A stretch of 64,000 nucleotides of DNA, taken from contig OX638133.1 in NCBI GenBank assembly GCA_951804985.1, forward strand, positions 3,616,501 to 3,680,500, read 5' to 3'. The position numbers and the translations under genes are program-made. Origin of the DNA: Dryomyza anilis. Lineage: Eukaryota; Arthropoda; Insecta; Diptera; Dryomyzidae. The notes under the pieces were generated by a model that searched no databases, had not been told where the DNA came from, and saw only the letters and a program-made list of their open reading frames with translations. Within the stretch, counting starts at the first letter, position 1; every line of letters starts with the position of its first letter. This document shows positions 61,670-64,000 of the stretch, piece by piece.

Positions 61670-62437
61670 GTTGGGAAAGTTAGGTCACATGGGTAAGTTC
61701 GGTCACATGGGGCGGATTTTTATAGTCGGTCCGGCCCGACTATGGAATACCCTACACCTTTGGTGGGGATATTATCCCTCAGAATATTATTCATATATCA
61801 GAAATTTACGTCTTATATCCCCATAAATTAAAAAAATTATATAAAGTATAAAAAACTAAAAAAAATAAATTTGAAAAATGTAATTGGGCACGCCGATATT
61901 TAAAATTTTGAAAGGCTAATATTTCATAGATTTGATTTTAATAACTTACGGATCAAATTTCCACTATGAAAACCCGGGAAATAATGAAAAAAAAAGTGGG
62001 CGGATCACGCCCATTTTTGGACCACATATTTTTAGGTGAATTCTAGCAATACGTTTTAAATTTTATAACTATACCTTGAATACTTTTCGAGTTATTAGTT
62101 CCGAAAGAGTTATATAAAATTGACTTGTATGGGAGGTGGGCGTGTCCGTTGACCGATTTGGCTCATTTTCAAACTCAGTTCCTACTTTTAGATAAAATAT
62201 ATTGAGACGAAATTTCATCGCATTCTGATTAGTATTTCTCAAGTTATTCTGTATTCGGACAGCAAGACAGCAAGACAGCAAGACGGACAGACAGACGGAC
62301 ATGGCTAAACGGACTCGGGTAGTGATGCTGATCAAGAATATATATACTTTTCCATACCGGACACGCCTCCTAAGGGGCGTTACAATATATGCACAAAGTT
62401 AATATACCCTGTACCTCATAGGTGTAGGGTATAAAAA
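61670..62437. mobile_element. Repeat family with 'TATACCCTACACC' end, copy 2
   Basis: Matches 35327-36207 over nearly its full length, including GTAAGTTCGGTCACATGGGG at the start and TCATAGGTGTAGGGTATAAA at the end; some internal deletions near 61770. Confidence 0.85.
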
Positions 62438-62696
62438 TGACGAAAAAGAATAGCAATATCGTCACTATCAAAGGGGGCGATTGTATAATTTTTGACATTT
62501 GCGTTGCTTACATTTTCCTTAAATATACTGTCCCAAAATCGTATGTGATTTAAAAATCTAGTCATACCAAAAGGGCGAATCTTTTCGTTTTTTTTTTGCC
62601 GTAAATTTTTACTGGTCAAGATAAGAGAGTGCTGTAAAGGCATGAATTGTTTTTTTAAGCATCTATCGATTGACATCATTATTTTAAAATATTTTT

Positions 62697-63293
62697 TATA
62701 CCCTACACTAAGAGTGCAAGAGTATATTCAATTTGGTACGCCGTTTGTAAAACCCTGAATAAAGCATCTCCGGTATGAAAAGTATATTTATTCTTGATCA
62801 GTCCGTCTGTCTGTCTGTCTGTTGAAATCACGATTACAAAAAAAGTAGAAGAGATAGAGCAATGAAATTTTAGATTTAGATTACTTAAGCTGTCTGACAC
62901 GATCGGTCTATTGTGACCTGAGAACCGACCACTTTTATTCAAATACCTAATATAAAATTTACATCTACAGATAAATTTTACTGTATACGTGCTTAGGCAA
63001 ACTTTTTTGGTCAAATATATATTGACTTCAAGCTCAAATACATGAAAATAATGTTTTCCCACGAAACGACTTGTGGTTCCCAAAAAAAAAAAATCAAAAT
63101 TCGGTACATCTACTTGTAAATATGAAAGGAAATTCTTCAGCGATGGAAAGTTTGAAGTTATTTTCAGGATTCGTATACCCTGGTGACTTATATACCACTT
63201 TGAATGGTAACCACACATATGTGTAGGGTATTTATAGTCGGCTTAGACCGACTATAATTTTGATAATTTCCCATGTGATCTAACCTTCCCAAA
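62697..63293. mobile_element. Repeat family with 'TATACCCTACACC' end, copy 3 (inverted)
   Basis: Starts TTATACCCTACACTAAGAGT and ends GTGTAGGGTATTTATAGTCG, then ATGTGATCTAACCTTCCC, the reverse complement of the start of copies 1 and 2. More diverged; lies head-to-tail inverted 260 bp from copy 2. Confidence 0.7.
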
Positions 63294-64000
63294 TGGTTTT
63301 TTTACGTTTTGTTATTTGCAAAAATAGTTTTTGGCAAATTATTTTTAAATAATGATGAAAATCGAGAGGTGCGTTAAAAACAAACAATTAATGCCTTTAC
63401 ATAACTATTTGATCTTGAACCTATGAAAAGTAATGACAAAAAAAACTAAAATATTTTCGTTTTGGTCAGGATATAGCCACACCAAATCAGTATTTAGATT
63501 CAGTTAGTTGTCCAAATGAAAATATATTTTATATACGTTATGCTAATTGATGAATAAACCAAAATAAGAAAAAAAAAAATTGAAATAAAAATTATTAATT
63601 TTTAAATTAATTCAAACTTTCTAATTTGCCAACATTTTTAAAAATGCACATTCGCCCCATTGTCATTTCAGTGACGATATGTAGTATTTACCTTAATCCA
63701 TGTAACAAAAAATTTGCTTTTAATTTTGTATGTAATAAATGTCATAAATTCATAAAAAAATCAAAAAATTTTTCAAAATGTTAGAGATCAAATTTTTAAA
63801 TAGAATTTCACTTTAAAACTATTTAAAATTGCCTAAAATACATTTATCCGACATTATTTTTTTTTAATTAGAGTAAACAATTGTGGGTAAATATTCTATA
63901 CTTATATTAAGAATGCATATTCAAAGAGCTAATGGTACATTTGGTTTTAAACACGTACAGACAAAATTCTTCCCAAGTTTTACTAAATGCACACTTTACC
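63294..64000. other. Intergenic AT-rich sequence at window end
   Basis: Very AT-rich DNA with no recognisable gene or repeat. The last bases ACACTTTACC resemble the GTAAAGTG motif of the 35-36 kb repeat, too short to call. Confidence 0.4.

Noticed and set aside
62703..63218. Leftward 171-codon frame
   Set aside because: It lies within a copy of the TATACCCTACACC-end repeat, and the related copies do not keep the frame.

Overview
This is AT-rich nuclear DNA from a higher fly (Diptera, Brachycera). The evidence is short introns with GT/AG ends, a clear orthologue of Drosophila vestigial, and very dense non-autonomous repeats. The repeat style (many foldback MITEs, a tRNA-derived SINE, repeats ending in a 'TATACCCTACACC' motif) would suit a calyptrate fly such as a blowfly, house fly or stable fly, but the species is an inference.

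Four protein-coding genes can be rebuilt exon by exon. (1) A CFAP57/WDR65-type axonemal WD40 and coiled-coil protein lies at 10884-14670 (+), with six exons and 1165 codons. (2) A single-exon GFOD1/2-type oxidoreductase-domain protein lies at 16587-17753 (+), 388 aa. (3) CHMP6/Vps20, an ESCRT-III subunit, lies at 17899-18655 (-), three exons and 213 aa. It is convergent with GFOD and its stop codon is only about 145 bp away. (4) vestigial (vg), the wing selector co-factor of Scalloped, has seven coding exons from 31920 to 55752 (+) giving 360 aa. A non-coding first exon probably lies near 26.3-27.2 kb. A fifth item, at 15470-15700 (-), looks like a frameshifted remnant of a MICOS (APOO/MIC26-27) gene.

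Layout. 1-10.6 kb is intergenic and repeat-rich, with one high-complexity island at 6.5-7.2 kb. 10.6-18.7 kb is the compact three-gene cluster. 18.7-26.2 kb is almost wholly repeat-derived. 26.3-56.4 kb is vg; its two largest introns (32016-41079 and 44325-52870) are stuffed with MITEs and SINEs, yet each keeps a repeat-poor block next to the following exon (about 40.2-41.1 and 51.8-52.8 kb). These blocks are the natural places to look for the boundary and quadrant wing enhancers known from Drosophila. 56.4-64 kb is downstream sequence with a degenerate tandem array, one high-complexity island (57.8-58.9 kb), a long perfect-type hairpin and three copies of one repeat family.

The genes do not form a pathway: axoneme, endosomal sorting, an uncharacterised oxidoreductase-like protein and wing patterning are simply neighbours. 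I found no convincing new biological system. The most unusual material is the repeat landscape: a four-level nested insertion at 48.8-51.4 kb, a multi-copy tRNA-SINE inside vg, palindromic CCATACTATGG arrays, and several large foldback elements carrying their own internal tandem repeats.
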